Assembly (NCBI GenBank): GCA_030765405.1
Contig: JAVCCP010000045.1
Location: forward strand, 1-64,000
Length of the DNA stretch: 64,000 nt
Direction of reading: 5' to 3'
Source: Candidatus Ancaeobacter aquaticus
GTDB taxonomy: Bacteria; Auribacterota; Ancaeobacteria; Ancaeobacterales; Ancaeobacteraceae
Position 1 is the first letter of the stretch, and every line of letters starts with the position of its first letter. Of the stretch, positions 18,650 through 27,747 are shown piece after piece. The notes below the pieces were generated by a model. It was not told where the DNA came from. It saw only the letters and a list, made by a program, of their open reading frames with translations, and searched no databases. The position numbers and the translations under genes are program-made.

Positions 18650-19439
18650 AGTAACAACCACAGTGCTTAAAGTTAAAAAAGAGAAAAAAGAAAAGATCAT
18701 TGCGCTTACTGCATATGATTCTATTACTGCAAGGATACTTGATCAAGCAGGGATTGACATTATTCTTGTCGGAGATTCATTAGGGAACGTGCTCTTGGGG
18801 TATAAAAATACGCTTCCTGTGACGCTTGATGAGATGGTTCATTATACAAAGGTAGTTTCACGTGGCGTTCAAAATGCACTCCTTGTAGGTGATATGCCAT
18901 TTATGTCCTATCATATCAATGTTGAAGAATCTGTACGAAACGCCGGTAGATTTATCAAGGAGGGAATGGCTGAAGCTGTAAAGCTTGAAGGTGGGAAAGA
19001 AGTATGTGAGAAAGTAATGGCTATTGTTGGTGCAGGTATCCCTGTTTTAGGGCATATCGGGCTTAAACCGCAGGAATCGCTCCGCACGGGCGGGTATAAA
19101 ATTCAGGGAAAAGATTCTGTTTCCGCGCAAAAAATTATTAAGGATGCTGTAGCACTCGAAAAAGCAGGTGCATTTGCTCTTGTCGTAGAATGTATCCCTG
19201 CTGTTCTTACAAAAAAAGTCACCCAATCTGTATCGATACCAGTAATAGGTATAGGGGCAGGGAAAGAATGTGACGGACAAATACTTGTTACGCATGATAT
19301 TCTGGGACTCACAAATGGGCAGACACCGAAATTTGTAAAAAAATACGCAGATATATCAGGTGAGATGACACGAGGGGTAACAAAATTTATTGGTGAATGC
19401 AAGAAGGGGACGTATCCAGACAGTAAACACAGTTACTAG
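18639..19439 (+). CDS. panB: 3-methyl-2-oxobutanoate hydroxymethyltransferase, TTG start
   Basis: PanB makes ketopantoate from alpha-ketoisovalerate and methylene-THF. The 266-aa TIM barrel shows ALTAYDSITARILDQAG, VGDSLGNVLLGY, GDMPFMSYH, VKLEGG, GHIGLKPQ and IGIGAGKECDGQILV. The only start that fits is TTG at 18639, five bases after GGAGGA, giving an 11-base overlap with folK and probable translational coupling. A hairpin terminator lies after the stop. Confidence 0.95.
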   Translation: MISKVTTTVLKVKKEKKEKIIALTAYDSITARILDQAGIDIILVGDSLGNVLLGYKNTLPVTLDEMVHYTKVVSRGVQNALLVGDMPFMSYHINVEESVRNAGRFIKEGMAEAVKLEGGKEVCEKVMAIVGAGIPVLGHIGLKPQESLRTGGYKIQGKDSVSAQKIIKDAVALEKAGAFALVVECIPAVLTKKVTQSVSIPVIGIGAGKECDGQILVTHDILGLTNGQTPKFVKKYADISGEMTRGVTKFIGECKKGTYPDSKHSY

Positions 19440-19463
19440 AAAATAATAATACATATTGTAAGT

Positions 19464-19490
19464 GCGCAAAATTATCATTTTGCGCTTTTT
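19464..19490 (+). terminator. rho-independent terminator between panB and panC
   Basis: GCGCAAAAT (19464-19472) and ATTTTGCGC (19477-19485) form a nine-base stem with a TATC loop, followed by five T. It ends only 17 bases before panC, leaving little room for a new promoter; it may reduce, not stop, transcription into panC. Confidence 0.85.
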
Positions 19491-19507
19491 CATTATATAG
19501 GAAAAAT

Positions 19508-20362
19508 ATGAAAGTTATTGGCAACACTTTACATATACATAAAGAAATAACGAAACTCAAACGCAGAGGTAAAAAAATAGCCTTTGTGGCAACCATGGGT
19601 GCGTTACATGCCGGACACTCAGCATTAATAAGAAAAGCACGAAAAACTGCTGATATCGTTATTGTAAGTATTTATGTTAACAAACTTCAGTTTGGTCCAC
19701 GTGAAGATTATTCTCGATATCCGAGAAATATTAATAATGATTTGCTTACGTGTAGAGCACAAAAAGTAGATATTGTTTTCAATCCTAAAGAAGATGATTT
19801 TTACTCTGATACTCATTCAACATATGTAAATGAAGATGTTCTCTCAGTAGGTCTGTGTGGAAAAAATAGAAAAGAACATTTTGAGGGTGTAACAACCGTT
19901 CTTGCGAAGTTATTTAACTCTGTACGGCCGGATATTGTTTATTTCGGGCAGAAAGATTATCAGCAATATAAAGTTGTTGAACGTATGGTTCGTGATTTGC
20001 AGTATCCGATTAAAGTAGTTATGGTTCCTACGGTAAGAGAAAAAGATGGGCTGGCACTTAGTTCACGTAATGCCTACTTGACTGCCGAACAGCGAAAGAA
20101 AGCAGCTAAAATAAATATGATCATTAAGGAAGGAATAGAAAAGTATGCTCAAGAAGCAAACGTAGCAACCGCAGAAAACTATATGTGTAAGAAGATGAAG
20201 AGTATCGGCATTCATAAGATCGATTATGTGAAAATTGTAAAAAAAGATAATTTATCTGACAAAATCGAGAAAAATAGTGATATAGTATGCGCAGTCGCTG
20301 TGTGGGTAGGGAAGGTTAGATTAATTGATAACATAATAATGAAGTGTAGAAAAGGTGCTTGA
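19508..20362 (+). CDS. panC: pantoate-beta-alanine ligase
   Basis: Pantothenate synthetase of 284 aa; joins pantoate and beta-alanine using ATP. The nucleotidylyltransferase motif is VATMGALHAGHSALI, followed by SIYVNKLQFGPREDYSRYPR, YFGQKDYQQ, and ALSSRNAYL (the KMSKS-like loop). No panD is seen, so beta-alanine must come from elsewhere. The gene ends just before nadA, whose ATG lies three bases past the stop. Confidence 0.95.
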   Translation: MKVIGNTLHIHKEITKLKRRGKKIAFVATMGALHAGHSALIRKARKTADIVIVSIYVNKLQFGPREDYSRYPRNINNDLLTCRAQKVDIVFNPKEDDFYSDTHSTYVNEDVLSVGLCGKNRKEHFEGVTTVLAKLFNSVRPDIVYFGQKDYQQYKVVERMVRDLQYPIKVVMVPTVREKDGLALSSRNAYLTAEQRKKAAKINMIIKEGIEKYAQEANVATAENYMCKKMKSIGIHKIDYVKIVKKDNLSDKIEKNSDIVCAVAVWVGKVRLIDNIIMKCRKGA

Positions 20363-20364
20363 AA

Positions 20365-21291
20365 ATGAAATTTAATGAAACTGCATATAAAGAAAAACTC
20401 GTCGCGGAGATACGTGAGCTGAAAAAAGAGCAAGATGCTGTTATATTGGCGCATAACTATCAGAGGGATGAAATACAGGAAATTGCTGATTATATAGGGG
20501 ATTCACTTGAATTGTCACGAAGGGCTGTTACGGTAAAGAATAAAACTATTGTATTTTGCGGTGTCCATTTTATGGCTGAATGCGCGGCGATCTTAAATCC
20601 TGATAAAACCGTGCTTTTGCCGGTTAAAGAAGCAGGATGCCCGCTTGCCGATATGATTACGGTAGATAAGTTAAAGGAACTCAAGAAGAAACATCCCGGA
20701 GTACCGGTTGTCTGTTATGTGAACACTTCAGCTCATATAAAAGCTGAAAGCGATATCACCGCTACATCTTCAAACGCAATTAAAGTAGTGAATTCACTCA
20801 AATCCGATAAAGTTATTTTTGTTCCAGATAGAAACTTGGCAGTGTATGTTGCAAGTCACTCTGATAAGGAAATAATTCTCTGGGACGGCTACTGTATAAG
20901 CCATAAAATATTAACTGAAGAGGATGTTAAACGGGCAAAACATCGACATCCACAAGCAGAGTTTCTTGCTCATCCTGAATGCCGGATTGAAGTATTGCAG
21001 CTTGCTAACCATATAGCGAGTACAAGCGGGATTTTAAAATATGCCAGAGAATCTAAGTGTAACGAATTTATTATTGGTACGGAAGTAGGGGTTCTGTATA
21101 AGTTGCGGCAAGACAGTCCGAATAAGAAATTCTATTCGCCGTCACAACATCTATTATGTGCGAACATGAAGTTAACAACCCTTGGATGGCTTGCCAGATC
21201 TTTGAAGAATATGCAGTATAAAGTAACGGTAAAAGAGCCGGTTCTATCAAAAGCTAAAAAGACATTGGAACGAATGCTCGAGGTAGTGTAA
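20365..21291 (+). CDS. nadA: quinolinate synthase
   Basis: NadA condenses iminoaspartate with dihydroxyacetone phosphate using a [4Fe-4S] cluster. The 308-aa product has ILAHNYQRDEIQEIAD, FCGVHFMAECAAILNPDKTV, EAGCPLADM, PDRNLAVYV, HPECR, GTEVGVLYKL and LCANMKLTTL; the three cluster cysteines lie in the CGVHFMAE, WDGYC and LCANMK regions. ATG 20365 is used because AAAGGTG sits seven bases before it; an in-frame TTG six bases upstream has no spacing for a ribosome site. Confidence 0.95.
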   Translation: MKFNETAYKEKLVAEIRELKKEQDAVILAHNYQRDEIQEIADYIGDSLELSRRAVTVKNKTIVFCGVHFMAECAAILNPDKTVLLPVKEAGCPLADMITVDKLKELKKKHPGVPVVCYVNTSAHIKAESDITATSSNAIKVVNSLKSDKVIFVPDRNLAVYVASHSDKEIILWDGYCISHKILTEEDVKRAKHRHPQAEFLAHPECRIEVLQLANHIASTSGILKYARESKCNEFIIGTEVGVLYKLRQDSPNKKFYSPSQHLLCANMKLTTLGWLARSLKNMQYKVTVKEPVLSKAKKTLERMLEVV

Positions 21292-21316
21292 AACCACTTC
21301 TTATAAGGTTTTTGCA

Positions 21317-22126
21317 ATGATTAAGAATATCGGGATAATTGGGTGTGGTAATATTGGCTCAGGTGTTGCTCGTTATATTGAAGATAAGCTTACAGGGAAA
21401 GCATGTCTTAAAGCTTTATGTGATACAGAAAAAGATAGAATTGATAAACTTACTCACTCCCTCAAATTAAACCCGCTCATACTCCTTCAGGATAAACTTA
21501 TTGATGAATGCGATATTATTATTGAAGCGGCGCATATGGCTGTGGTGCGTGATATTCTGCATCAAGTAATTTCACGAAAGAAAACACTTATTCTCGTTAG
21601 CAGTGGGGGAATTCTTGGGAATGAAGATCTTATTGATATGGCAGAACATAGTGGCGCTCAGATACATGTAGTGAGTGGCGCTATTGCGGGGTTAGACGCA
21701 TTAAAAGCGGCAAAGATCGGTGGAATAGATTCTGTCGAGATAATAACAAGAAAACCCCCTAAAGGGCTTCTTGGCGCGCCATATTTAATCGAACAGGGAA
21801 TTAATCTTGATTCATTAGAACAAGAAACAGTTATTTTTAGCGGCACAGCGACAGAAGCGATTAAAGGTTTTCCTAAAAATGTTAATGTAGCCTGTACACT
21901 GGGCTATGCGGGTATAGGCCTTGATAAAACCGATGTAACAATAATATCTGGTCCTCACATTACCACTAATTCACATGAAGTCATAATTAAAGGCTCATGC
22001 GGTGAAATTAGAACAATAACAGATAATCTTCCCAGCCCAGAAAACCCCAAAACAAGCTATTTAGCAGTTTTATCGGTAATGGCTAAGCTTGAGGATATAG
22101 TAAGTACTTGTCATATAGGATCTTAA
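21317..22126 (+). CDS. nadX: L-aspartate dehydrogenase
   Basis: The 269-aa NAD(P)-dependent enzyme oxidises aspartate to iminoaspartate, feeding NadA next door. It has IGIIGCGNIGSGVA, a VSSGGILGNEDLI strand, SGAIAGLDALKAAKIGG, TRKPPKGLLGAPY, NVNVACTLGYAG and the active-site TNSHEV. This replaces the FAD oxidase NadB and needs no oxygen. It is the last gene of the biosynthetic block; no clear hairpin terminator follows before the next promoter. Confidence 0.92.
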   Translation: MIKNIGIIGCGNIGSGVARYIEDKLTGKACLKALCDTEKDRIDKLTHSLKLNPLILLQDKLIDECDIIIEAAHMAVVRDILHQVISRKKTLILVSSGGILGNEDLIDMAEHSGAQIHVVSGAIAGLDALKAAKIGGIDSVEIITRKPPKGLLGAPYLIEQGINLDSLEQETVIFSGTATEAIKGFPKNVNVACTLGYAGIGLDKTDVTIISGPHITTNSHEVIIKGSCGEIRTITDNLPSPENPKTSYLAVLSVMAKLEDIVSTCHIGS

Positions 22127-22259
22127 ATGACATTTGTTTTTATACTTATGTAGTTGACTCCACCACATACAATATATAGTTTAGGGAACCAGCTTTTTCA
22201 CAGAAACAAGGGCAGTCGTGAGAGCTTGTTGCACCAATCGAAAAAAGCACCCCAACCCC

Positions 22260-22288
22260 TTGACAAAACCAATTTTATAGTTTATAAT
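22260..22288 (+). promoter_or_regulatory. consensus sigma70 promoter of giant genes A-B
   Basis: TTGACA at 22260-22265 and TATAAT at 22283-22288 match the consensus fully and are 17 bases apart. C-rich tracts (CCCC, CCCC) lie just upstream. The A start codon follows at 22340. Confidence 0.88.
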
Positions 22289-22339
22289 ACCAATGTGAGA
22301 AAAGAAAATGTCTTTGTATCTAAAAACTAAGAGGTATTA

Positions 22340-25300
22340 ATGAATAGTTTTAGTAAAACATTATTCTATTCAACTACAATTAAAACAATCGCCCTTGCGG
22401 TAACAATATCCTTCCTTTGCCAAAACATCGCTTGTGCGAATTCATATACTCTTGCTCCTACTTCTGGCAATAAAAAATTTGAGAAGTTTAGAAAAATATG
22501 TGAAGAGCTAAAGGGACATAGAAAAACTGTTGAGGAAGAAAAACCCAGCAAAGCATCTGAAGAATCAGAAAAAAAGGTTACTCAACCTGATTTTGCCGAA
22601 GAAGATTTATTGAGAGTGTCTGAGATAGAGATGGATTTTGAATTTGGCAGGACAAAAGTAGCAGTCGTTGAGATAGATCCTAATATTTATGGAGTTCATC
22701 TTATTGCAAAAAGTGATTTACAAGGGTCGTATTCTCTGAATAGGACTACGGAGACTTTGCTGCTTAATATTGGAGAAGGTGTTGTTTTAACTGATCCGGA
22801 TAAAATTCGAGAGCATGTTTGGACAGATGAAGATGCTATAGAAGTTTTTAAAAACCAATATCCAGATCTTAAAGTTGTAGCATATATAGATAACTGCAGC
22901 CTTTTTTCGAACCGTGGATTTGTTGCATATATTAATGGGGATCTATTCTATTTTACGGAAAATGTAAGTAGCAATAGAGAGAAAGAAAAAGACAAGCAAA
23001 AAGTTCTTTCTAGTTCTCACACTTCCTTAGTAATAATGAAAAGTGGGGAGATTAGAATGGGGGAGGTTTCGTATAGTGAAGTAAAAGGTACGATACATGT
23101 TGCATTAGATGGTGCTGATATAACAGACGAAGTTGCATATGCTACATTTGGCCAATTCCTTTTAGATGGCCAAGGCGTTCCCCGAAGAGATATGAAAGAA
23201 ATTGTTCCGCAGTTTCAAGATCTCCGACACGTGTATAAAACCCCAAAAATCACAGCGAATGAATTATCTGGAATAAAAGCTGAAGTGCAAAAAGGAAGAG
23301 AAATGGTAAGCAAGCCAGAACTTTTCTTTGGAATATTGCAACTTTCTGAAAACAACTATCAGTTGGCAAAGGATGCCTGGAACTTCCCTGTTTCTCTTCC
23401 ATTAAAAGTAAAAGTTAGTTTTAGTGATGGCGATGAGTATATTGATGTAGAACCAGAACTTTTGAGCAAGGGTCTTGAGGAGATAGGTTATGTAGAGAAA
23501 CCTAAGCTGAAAGAGATTAAACAAGAAGGTGATTTTTATATTGGCAGGAAGAGATTACACATCTTTTTCAAGAAGGGACCTTATCCGCGTACGATTGTGG
23601 GTATTGTGCCTGTTGGTAAAGAAAACAGACTTGTGGTTGCTGGCGTTGAAGGTCTATCTGGTATAAAAGGTACTACCATTATTGAAAGTGCCCAACTTGC
23701 AGCTCAACTGGGTATGAAACAGGCCATGCTGTTGGATCACGGGATGAATGCCAAAATATTTGCAAATGGACGTTGGCTAGTTCCTGTAAAAGCGACCAAT
23801 AGACGAAAAGGAAAAACCTCAGCACTTTTTATTGCCAGGAAGAAAGAACCTGTCCAAGAGCTTGTAGAGCTTGAAAAAGCAGAGAAAAAAGCAAAACTTA
23901 CTAAAACTAAGGGAAAAGAGCTTAAAAAACAGCCACTATTGCTTGAACATAAACCTCTTGAAGTAAAATCAATCGAAGTAAAATCAATCGCTGAATGTCT
24001 TTTACCGCCTGTTTCCTTAAGGTCTCGCGGAGATTTGGAAAGAATGCGCGATAAATTGATGGATGTGTTCACCCTGGAAACATTGAAAAATATATCAAAG
24101 ACAATGCCTGAGGTGTGGGACAGCGGAGACAGGTTAATCCATTTGGATAACGGGGCTTTCCGTAATTTTGTCAATAGCATTGCGGAAATCGCGTCTAAAA
24201 CCGGCAGGACAAAGTTCCAGTTGAGAGATAAGATCACAATAGAAGATCTAAATAAGCGTTTTTTAAAATTACCCGAAAGCGATGTAAGGGAAGTAATGGT
24301 CGTTGAAGAAAGCGAGTTACCTTTTAATCAAGCCTATCAGGCATTGGGATATTTAGTGAGTGCAGGAAAAGAACAATTTAATTTGGCTTATACGGCTAAA
24401 ATCCTGGGCAGGACAGGTTTGATATCAGCTGGTGTTTGGAAGATGATTTTGGCAACGAACCGTGCAGAAAAAGATTCTGCACAAAAAAGAGGTATGTCCA
24501 GAACCAGAACACTCTTATTCCATATTTTAAAGCAATGCCGTGATTTTATGTCTGATGCTGATGATTATGACGGATTTTTATCGGATAAGTTTTCAATTGA
24601 AGCTGTAGAAGGAATAGCCGGGCAATTAAATTGGGGAGTCGGTATCGCGGGTAATAAACGGCAGTTGATGCTGACGGAAGAGATAACGGAGTCCATGACG
24701 GAGTCCATGAGAGAAGAAATCAGCGGGATCAAGATTGCGAAAATCGCTGTTAATGTTGATAAAGACAAGCTTGAAGAACCAGAAACAGCCGGTACAAGAG
24801 ATATGACTGTTTATTCTCCCGGAGTTCTTCAGATTGATGTTAAAAAACTTTTAGACAAACCGCTTGTTGATCGGATCAAATTTCTCCTTGACGAAGATAA
24901 ATGTAAAGAAGCAGCGGTGCTTCTGTTTATTGGCACAGATCCTGAAGAATTTAAGATAATTGTTGAGTTTTTGAAAGGTGATGATATGTGGCCATATAAC
25001 GCGGCGTTACTCGTAAAAAATGTTGACCCTGCTTTTGGCGCATATTTTCTTGTGCAGGCTGTACAAATGCACAAGCAGGGATGGCTTAAGAGGATGTTCC
25101 GTGTAGGGGACGAACAATCTATTAAATGGGTTATAGATATTTTAGATGTAATAGATATGGCAACTACGAAAGCAGATGGAGAAAAGACGCCGGCAGGTGA
25201 AATATTATGGGAAATGCTTATTAACGATAAAATTCCAAAAGGAGAAGAGCTTGTGGGTAAAGTTCTGAAAAAAACGCTGGGAGATGAAGGAGTGAAGCTT

Positions 25301-27733
25301 AGTGATTGGAAACTTGGCATATCTTTTTACGAACAATTACTATCTAAAATGGGTGACTTTAGCGAATATCTTAACAGTGTTGAAGACATAAAGAAAACAG
25401 GAGAACTGCTTAAAAAGGCTTTACCAAAATCATTGTCAAGTGACCGGCAGTTTGGTATGGCAGGCGAAGAGAAAATTATAAAAATAATAGAGAATTATTT
25501 AGATGGAAAAGAATTTCGGCAGGTGAGTGACATTTTATTTCTTAAATTATCTCCTACGCATGGTTATAGGCTGTTAAAAAAGATTTTAAAAGAAGATAAA
25601 TATGGAGGTGATATAACACAAATCTTTGCATTTGCACAGCCATGGATTGCCGCACGCTTTTTTAGTGAAATCTTTAAAGCCGGTGACGATGAGGATAAAA
25701 TGTATAAATGGATTATAAAAAGGTTTACCGATATTTATAAAGATAAAGAAATTCCTAAGAAAGAAGGCGATATAAGTTTTGCCGCTAGGATTCTGTGTGA
25801 GATGATATTAAACCCTGCTGAAAAAGGTGGAAATCGTATGCTTGCGGTATCTTTTCTTGAGCTGGGAAGGAATATTGATTATGCGGATGAGATACAAGAT
25901 ATATATGATGAAATCCATAAAGATGTCCCGGACGTTGTTGACTGGCAGACATTTTCTCAAACAGGCAAGTTTCTTACGAGTGAGTTAAACGATAATGACA
26001 AGAAAATAATGTTAGCGTATTGGGAAGAGCGCATGACACCTGTCGGTAGTCTGGAATCAATTAATGCGGTAAGGGCAATAGGAAGATTAGGAACCTCTTC
26101 TGCGTATGATATTCTTTTTAAACAATTTTATGAACTGGATAAAACAGGTGACGGATATTTTAGCACATATGGGAAAGAGAACTATGATGAATATAAGAGT
26201 ACGGTTGTAAAAGGATTGGTGAGATTCGAGGCGACTTCACTTGCCAAGTCTTTTGTGATGAAGGTTAAGGCCGGAGGAGAGATGTGTAGTGACACAGGCC
26301 TACAAAATCTGTTTAAAAAAGTGGGACGGGAAGGACGGCTTGATTTTATTCTTAGCTGGCTCAAGGAGGGAGGCGATGATAATACATTAGATAAATTGCT
26401 TTCGTTTGCAGAAAACCGATTTCTTGAAGAAGAAGAGTTGGCTATACCTGTAAGACTAATCAAATTAGAAGGAATAGATGAACTAATAAAATATAATGAA
26501 AGGATAAAAAAGATAAAAAAGTCCGTTGGTGATTCTCGGACGAATGAGACATTAAGGAAGTGTTTTATTAAGTTATATATTGAACCTGCAGTTGAAGTAA
26601 AAGGTAGTTTAGCAAAAGATGGATTAACGAGGATGTTAGATGTTCTTTATATTATGGAGATAAACGACGCGCCTTTAGGTGATGAAGATATGAAATCTAT
26701 GGTTGAACTCCTTAGAAGAAGCCGTGGTCATATTTCGGACAAAGAATTTAACAAGGCTATTAATGTTGTTTATTCTCATCTAACTAAATATGTTTATGAA
26801 AAAGGTGTTGGACTTAGGAATGAGTGGACAATGAAAACTATGTCCGTAGACGAGATGGGAAAGCTATTAGTAGTATTAAGCAAAGGTATGTGGACCAAAA
26901 AAGATATTAAAAATACTGTGAAGGCGTATAAAAATTCTCCGGATTTAGTTAAAGAAATTATAAATCTTGCAATAAGACTTGCAGGAAGAGGGGTTACACC
27001 TAGAGGTGCCCATGCTACCCTCATATATGGTGTTCCAGCCATTGCAGGTGTTTTTACTGACACAAACGATTTTAAAGAAGGACTTGTACAATTAGAAAAA
27101 CTGGTAGTTGCATTTAAAAAATCAAGGGGTAATATCATTTATATCTACAAGGATGGTATTCCAGCAACTGCGGAGGCGTTAAAAGGTAAGCCGGAAATGT
27201 TAAAAGAATCTATAAACCTTGCAATAAGACTTATGGAAAAAAACATTGAGGCTAGATATACCCTTGACTATGCTGTTCCAGCCATTGCAGGTGTTTTTAC
27301 TGACACAAACGATTTTAAAGAAGGACTTGTACAATTAGAAAAACTAGTAGTTACACTTGCAGAAAAAGGGGTTGATCCCTTTGCTACTTCACGAATCATC
27401 TACCAGGGTATTTTAAAAAGTGCGGAGGCGTTAAAAGGTAAGCCGGAAATGTTAAAAGAATCTATAAACCTTGCAATAAGACTTGCAGAAAAAGGGATTG
27501 ATCCTTGGCAGACCCTCTACTATGGAATACCAGCAACTGCAAAGGCGTTAGAAGGTAAGCCGGAAATGTTAAAAGAATCTATAAACCTTGCAATAAGACT
27601 TGCGGAAGAAGGGATTGATCCTAATGATACCCTAAAAGATATTGCAAGCAGCGCAATAGAGCATCCCGAATCGATTAAAGAAAAAATGGATGAAATGTAT
27701 AAAGCGAATGCTTTGCTTGAGGGCAGTTTATAG
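22340..27733 (+). CDS. giant exported protein A: phosphodiester-glycosidase-like domain and helical repeats
   Basis: The 1797-aa protein has an N-terminal signal peptide with the core KTIALAVTISFLCQNIACA, then SYTLAPTSG. Residues about 410-490 read RTIVGIVPVGKE...GTTIIESAQLAAQLGMKQAMLLDHGMN, which resembles the NAGPA-like phosphodiester glycosidase fold (GxTxxExAxxLxxLGxxxAxxLDGG), but with DHG where the family has DGG, so activity is doubtful. A Lys/Glu linker (about 510-545) leads into a long, mostly helical region (from about 830). Six tandem helical repeats end the protein (about 1530-1790). GAGG five bases before the ATG supports the start. B follows 14 bases after the stop, so A and B are likely cotranscribed. 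No whole-protein homologue is recognised. Confidence 0.85.
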   Translation: MNSFSKTLFYSTTIKTIALAVTISFLCQNIACANSYTLAPTSGNKKFEKFRKICEELKGHRKTVEEEKPSKASEESEKKVTQPDFAEEDLLRVSEIEMDFEFGRTKVAVVEIDPNIYGVHLIAKSDLQGSYSLNRTTETLLLNIGEGVVLTDPDKIREHVWTDEDAIEVFKNQYPDLKVVAYIDNCSLFSNRGFVAYINGDLFYFTENVSSNREKEKDKQKVLSSSHTSLVIMKSGEIRMGEVSYSEVKGTIHVALDGADITDEVAYATFGQFLLDGQGVPRRDMKEIVPQFQDLRHVYKTPKITANELSGIKAEVQKGREMVSKPELFFGILQLSENNYQLAKDAWNFPVSLPLKVKVSFSDGDEYIDVEPELLSKGLEEIGYVEKPKLKEIKQEGDFYIGRKRLHIFFKKGPYPRTIVGIVPVGKENRLVVAGVEGLSGIKGTTIIESAQLAAQLGMKQAMLLDHGMNAKIFANGRWLVPVKATNRRKGKTSALFIARKKEPVQELVELEKAEKKAKLTKTKGKELKKQPLLLEHKPLEVKSIEVKSIAECLLPPVSLRSRGDLERMRDKLMDVFTLETLKNISKTMPEVWDSGDRLIHLDNGAFRNFVNSIAEIASKTGRTKFQLRDKITIEDLNKRFLKLPESDVREVMVVEESELPFNQAYQALGYLVSAGKEQFNLAYTAKILGRTGLISAGVWKMILATNRAEKDSAQKRGMSRTRTLLFHILKQCRDFMSDADDYDGFLSDKFSIEAVEGIAGQLNWGVGIAGNKRQLMLTEEITESMTESMREEISGIKIAKIAVNVDKDKLEEPETAGTRDMTVYSPGVLQIDVKKLLDKPLVDRIKFLLDEDKCKEAAVLLFIGTDPEEFKIIVEFLKGDDMWPYNAALLVKNVDPAFGAYFLVQAVQMHKQGWLKRMFRVGDEQSIKWVIDILDVIDMATTKADGEKTPAGEILWEMLINDKIPKGEELVGKVLKKTLGDEGVKLSDWKLGISFYEQLLSKMGDFSEYLNSVEDIKKTGELLKKALPKSLSSDRQFGMAGEEKIIKIIENYLDGKEFRQVSDILFLKLSPTHGYRLLKKILKEDKYGGDITQIFAFAQPWIAARFFSEIFKAGDDEDKMYKWIIKRFTDIYKDKEIPKKEGDISFAARILCEMILNPAEKGGNRMLAVSFLELGRNIDYADEIQDIYDEIHKDVPDVVDWQTFSQTGKFLTSELNDNDKKIMLAYWEERMTPVGSLESINAVRAIGRLGTSSAYDILFKQFYELDKTGDGYFSTYGKENYDEYKSTVVKGLVRFEATSLAKSFVMKVKAGGEMCSDTGLQNLFKKVGREGRLDFILSWLKEGGDDNTLDKLLSFAENRFLEEEELAIPVRLIKLEGIDELIKYNERIKKIKKSVGDSRTNETLRKCFIKLYIEPAVEVKGSLAKDGLTRMLDVLYIMEINDAPLGDEDMKSMVELLRRSRGHISDKEFNKAINVVYSHLTKYVYEKGVGLRNEWTMKTMSVDEMGKLLVVLSKGMWTKKDIKNTVKAYKNSPDLVKEIINLAIRLAGRGVTPRGAHATLIYGVPAIAGVFTDTNDFKEGLVQLEKLVVAFKKSRGNIIYIYKDGIPATAEALKGKPEMLKESINLAIRLMEKNIEARYTLDYAVPAIAGVFTDTNDFKEGLVQLEKLVVTLAEKGVDPFATSRIIYQGILKSAEALKGKPEMLKESINLAIRLAEKGIDPWQTLYYGIPATAKALEGKPEMLKESINLAIRLAEEGIDPNDTLKDIASSAIEHPESIKEKMDEMYKANALLEGSL
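26935..27700 (+). repeat. in-frame helical repeats at the C-terminus of A
   Basis: About six units of 39-42 residues with the pattern LKESINLAIRLAEKGIDP, a variable stretch, then AEALKGKPE. Some units read LVQLEKLVV instead. At DNA level a 48-base block is identical at 27185, 27437 and 27554, and an 81-base block at 27032 recurs at 27275 with two mismatches. The near-identity points to recent expansion or gene conversion. Confidence 0.9.
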
Positions 27734-27747
27734 GTGGGGGTGTGAAG

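Noticed and set aside
26935-27700. CRISPR-like array
   Set aside because: The repeats are in frame, encode an amphipathic helical pattern, and have no unique spacers of constant length.
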